Of a stretch of 25,829 nt of DNA, positions 24,578 through 25,829 are shown piece by piece. The first letter of the stretch is position 1. The number at the start of each line of letters is the position of its first letter. The stretch is from CAVPLU01 sp964601325 (GTDB taxonomy: Archaea > Thermoproteota > Bathyarchaeia > 40CM-2-53-6): positions 1 to 25,829 of the forward strand of contig CAZRNA010000016.1 of assembly GCA_964601325.1 (NCBI GenBank). Reading direction: 5' to 3'. A program made the translations under genes and the position numbers. Below the pieces are notes generated by a model. It worked only from the letters and a program-made list of their open reading frames with translations, was not told where the DNA came from and made no database searches.

Positions 24578-24630
24578 GCCGGCCCCGCCTCGCTTTTTGT
24601 CGCTTGCTGACTTGTCCTCGACAGAAGTCA

Positions 24631-24638
24631 CTTTAAGG
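24631..24638. promoter_or_regulatory. Shared divergent TATA box (tRNA-Thr and PfkB kinase)
   Basis: CTTTAAGG reads CCTTAAAG on the other strand, so it resembles an archaeal TATA box both ways. It lies 23-30 bases before the tRNA-Thr 5' end at 24661, and 54-61 bases before the PfkB ATG at 24577, giving that message a leader of about 30 bases. Confidence 0.45.
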
Positions 24639-24660
24639 CACTGTCGCTAGGTGTGTAGAA

Positions 24661-24774
24661 GCCTCGGTGGCTCAGCCTGGTAGTCTCAGCTTCCTGAGCT
24701 GGAAAGCATCCGCCTTGTAAGGGGAATCCCAAGCAAGCGGAAGGTCGCGGGTCCGAACCCCGCCCGAGGCTCCA
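24661..24774 (+). tRNA. tRNA-Thr(TGT) with two introns
   Basis: The acceptor stem is GCCTCGG (24661-24667) with CCGAGGC (24764-24770), discriminator T, and encoded CCA (24772-24774). The T arm is GCGGG-TCCGAAC-CCCGC. The anticodon arm is TCCGC-CTTGTAA-GCGGA once a 16-base intron (24720-24735) is removed from the canonical 37/38 site. That intron fits bulge-helix-bulge perfectly: outer helix CCGC/GCGG, bulge TAA, helix CTTG/CAAG, bulge CAA, both cut after the second bulge base. The D stem GCTC/GAGC is completed only by removing 21 bases (24684-24704) between positions 22 and 23. That intron contains hairpin CAGCT/AGCTG but no clear 4-bp central helix, so it is a relaxed motif. The mature length is 77 with CCA. 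The anticodon is at 24716-24718. Confidence 0.93.
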
Positions 24775-25041
24775 TACTCTCAATCCGGGGCGCCTGCGAT
24801 TCTGAATCTCGTACCGCTTTGTCCCACATCTCGAGAAGGGTGTCCCACACCATACTGTTATTGTTTGGTCTTCCACCGGAGTCGGACTCTTCCGTCGTCT
24901 GCTCGCCGCGTCTAATACTAGCTCCCGACCCTTCTCGCCCAAATGAATCCGCTTGCTCACTCTGCTGTTGATACAAGACGGTGAAACTGGACGATTGGAG
25001 AGTAACAGATCAACCGTTGCGCGGGCAGGGCCTAGTGAGCC

Positions 25042-25236
25042 CTAGTCTTTCGTCATGAGCCCGCGTCCACACGAGCCGACAAACTTCGCATAGTGCGGGT
25101 TGGCTTGGCTACAGTACGAACACGTTGCGGACAACAGCGAGTTACCACAGCCATAGCAGAACTTGTTCGTGCTCGGGTTACCCAATCCACATCTATTGCA
25201 GTAAACTGTGTTTGGGGCAACATTCTTCTCTTTCAT
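25042..25236 (-). CDS. Small double zinc-ribbon protein with one missing cysteine
   Basis: The predicted product has 64 residues from ATG 25236. Two zinc-ribbon units are visible: CNRCG...FCYGCG (complete four cysteines) and CSYC...FVGSCG, where the usual FCGSCG has Val in place of the third cysteine. Such proteins are common in archaea and usually of unknown role, perhaps nucleic-acid or protein binding. The ATG has a GGTGAG purine tract upstream and a TATA-like box at 25281-25288. An in-frame upstream ATG at 25266 would add ten residues but has less support. It is 66 bases downstream of the Gfo/Idh/MocA gene on the same strand, so co-transcription is possible. Confidence 0.72.
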   Translation of the reverse strand: MKEKNVAPNTVYCNRCGLGNPSTNKFCYGCGNSLLSATCSYCSQANPHYAKFVGSCGRGLMTKD

Positions 25237-25280
25237 TGCGCGATCCTCACCTTGCCTGTATGTCACTACTGTCCTTGCTA

Positions 25281-25288
25281 TGTTTAGG
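25281..25288 (-). promoter_or_regulatory. Possible TATA box for the zinc-ribbon gene
   Basis: On the minus strand this reads CCTAAACA, 45-52 bases before ATG 25236. It implies a leader of about 20 bases carrying the GGTGAG site. Confidence 0.3.
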
Positions 25289-25302
25289 TTGCATTATTAG
25301 GT

Positions 25303-25829
25303 CTAGATGTTTTCCCATCTTCTTGATTTGGCCGAGCGGTATGCGGCGTCAACGGTCCTGTTCACCAATAGGCCGTCTTCGAATGTTTCACGTGGTTGTT
25401 TTCCCTCGCCTATGCATGAGGCGAAGTGTTCGAGTTCATTTGGGAAGCCGTAAGCTTCGACCTCATTCCATGTCGGAAACATCCAACCCTTCTTCGTCTC
25501 AGCTTTCTCCACGATCTCTCCAACCTTCTTCTCCGAAGCAACTGTGAACATCTGCAGTCCAGTTCCCTTCGTTGCGTCAAGGAAGATGGCTCCATCGCTA
25601 CCGTACGTTTCGATTCGCAGATCGAATCCTCCGTGTGCAGCCCAGCTGTTCTCTGCCTGCGCGAGCTCTGACCCCTCATGGTTCACCATGACGACGCTGT
25701 TTTCCTCACTTTTTGTGTCATGAACGAACGTGGATATCCAAGCGCATGCGGACACCGGTTTCTTTCCGATCAAATATCTTGCGACTTCGATGGAATGGCA
25801 GCCCATGTCCATCAGTACGCCTCCGCCGG
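25303..25829 (-). CDS. Gfo/Idh/MocA-family dehydrogenase (partial, C-terminal part)
   Basis: The open frame runs to the right edge of the window, so the 5' part with the Rossmann domain lies outside. The visible 175 residues cover the C-terminal sheet domain: GGGVLMDMGCHSIEVARYLIG (active-site DxGxH), ELAQAENSWAAHGGFDLRIETYGSDG, AETKKGWMFPTWNE, and YRSAKSRRWENI at the end. It matches the complete paralogue at 15979-17043 segment by segment, including an exact 20-base nucleotide block (25649-25668 against 16657-16676 on the other strand). Substrate is unknown, probably a sugar or cyclitol. The internal ATG at 25812 is not the start. Confidence 0.9.
   Translation of the reverse strand, partial: GGGVLMDMGCHSIEVARYLIGKKPVSACAWISTFVHDTKSEENSVVMVNHEGSELAQAENSWAAHGGFDLRIETYGSDGAIFLDATKGTGLQMFTVASEKKVGEIVEKAETKKGWMFPTWNEVEAYGFPNELEHFASCIGEGKQPRETFEDGLLVNRTVDAAYRSAKSRRWENI

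Noticed and set aside
24628..24976. Two overlapping minus-strand frames with segments such as MVWDTLLEMWDKAV and RAGFGPATFRL
   Set aside because: Their 3' halves are antisense to tRNA-Thr, and the GPATFRL-type string is a classic tRNA read-through artefact. The region 24775-25041 otherwise shows no gene I can support, and no integrase or attachment-site duplication is visible.
1..25829. CRISPR array, transposase or phage genes
   Set aside because: I saw no regularly spaced repeats, no transposase motifs and no phage structural genes on either strand.

Overview
The window looks archaeal, most likely from a mesophilic or moderately thermophilic TACK-group lineage; Bathyarchaeia is my best guess and is an inference. 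The evidence is: two tRNA genes that each carry two short introns, three of the four fitting the archaeal bulge-helix-bulge splicing rule; an archaeal-type phosphoglycerate kinase with the GGGH motif; TATA-like boxes with very short leaders before many genes; many GTG/TTG starts; F420-dependent enzymes; and a MtaA-like methyltransferase.

Layout. 1-158: 5' end of an F420-dependent oxidoreductase gene leaving the window. 324-434: tRNA-Met. 577-1812: phosphoglycerate kinase. 1942-5600: a fucose/arabinose-isomerase-like protein and two UroD-fold proteins, one with the MtaA zinc motif. 5822-10412: an ABC uptake operon (Tat-type binding protein, two permeases, ATPase) followed by a small membrane protein. 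10606-14228: a divergent ribulose-phosphate-3-epimerase-like protein, an FGGY sugar kinase and a D-threonine-aldolase/alanine-racemase-fold protein, the last two as a tight pair. 14379-17043: an FGD-like F420-dependent oxidoreductase and a Gfo/Idh/MocA dehydrogenase, with the decayed start of a 2-keto-3-deoxygluconate kinase gene between them. 17146-19549: two more UroD-fold proteins. 19786-22207: a SIS-domain sugar isomerase-like protein and a DegT-type aminotransferase. 22283-24577: PfkB kinase, amidohydrolase and YjbQ on one strand. 24661-24774: tRNA-Thr. 25042-25829: a small zinc-ribbon protein and the 3' part of a second Gfo/Idh/MocA gene.

Together this is a carbohydrate (or cyclitol/amino-sugar) utilisation island set between housekeeping genes. 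It contains an importer, an aldose/ketose isomerase, two intact sugar kinases and one dead one, an epimerase, F420- and NAD(P)-linked sugar dehydrogenases, a SIS isomerase/deglycase and an aminotransferase. The unusual component is four UroD-superfamily proteins with three different active-site solutions. Several other enzymes keep the family scaffold but have lost expected substrate or metal residues (epimerase, D-threonine-aldolase-like protein, FGD-like protein). That suggests a pathway for an uncommon substrate, possibly a methylated sugar. The substrate cannot be read from sequence alone.
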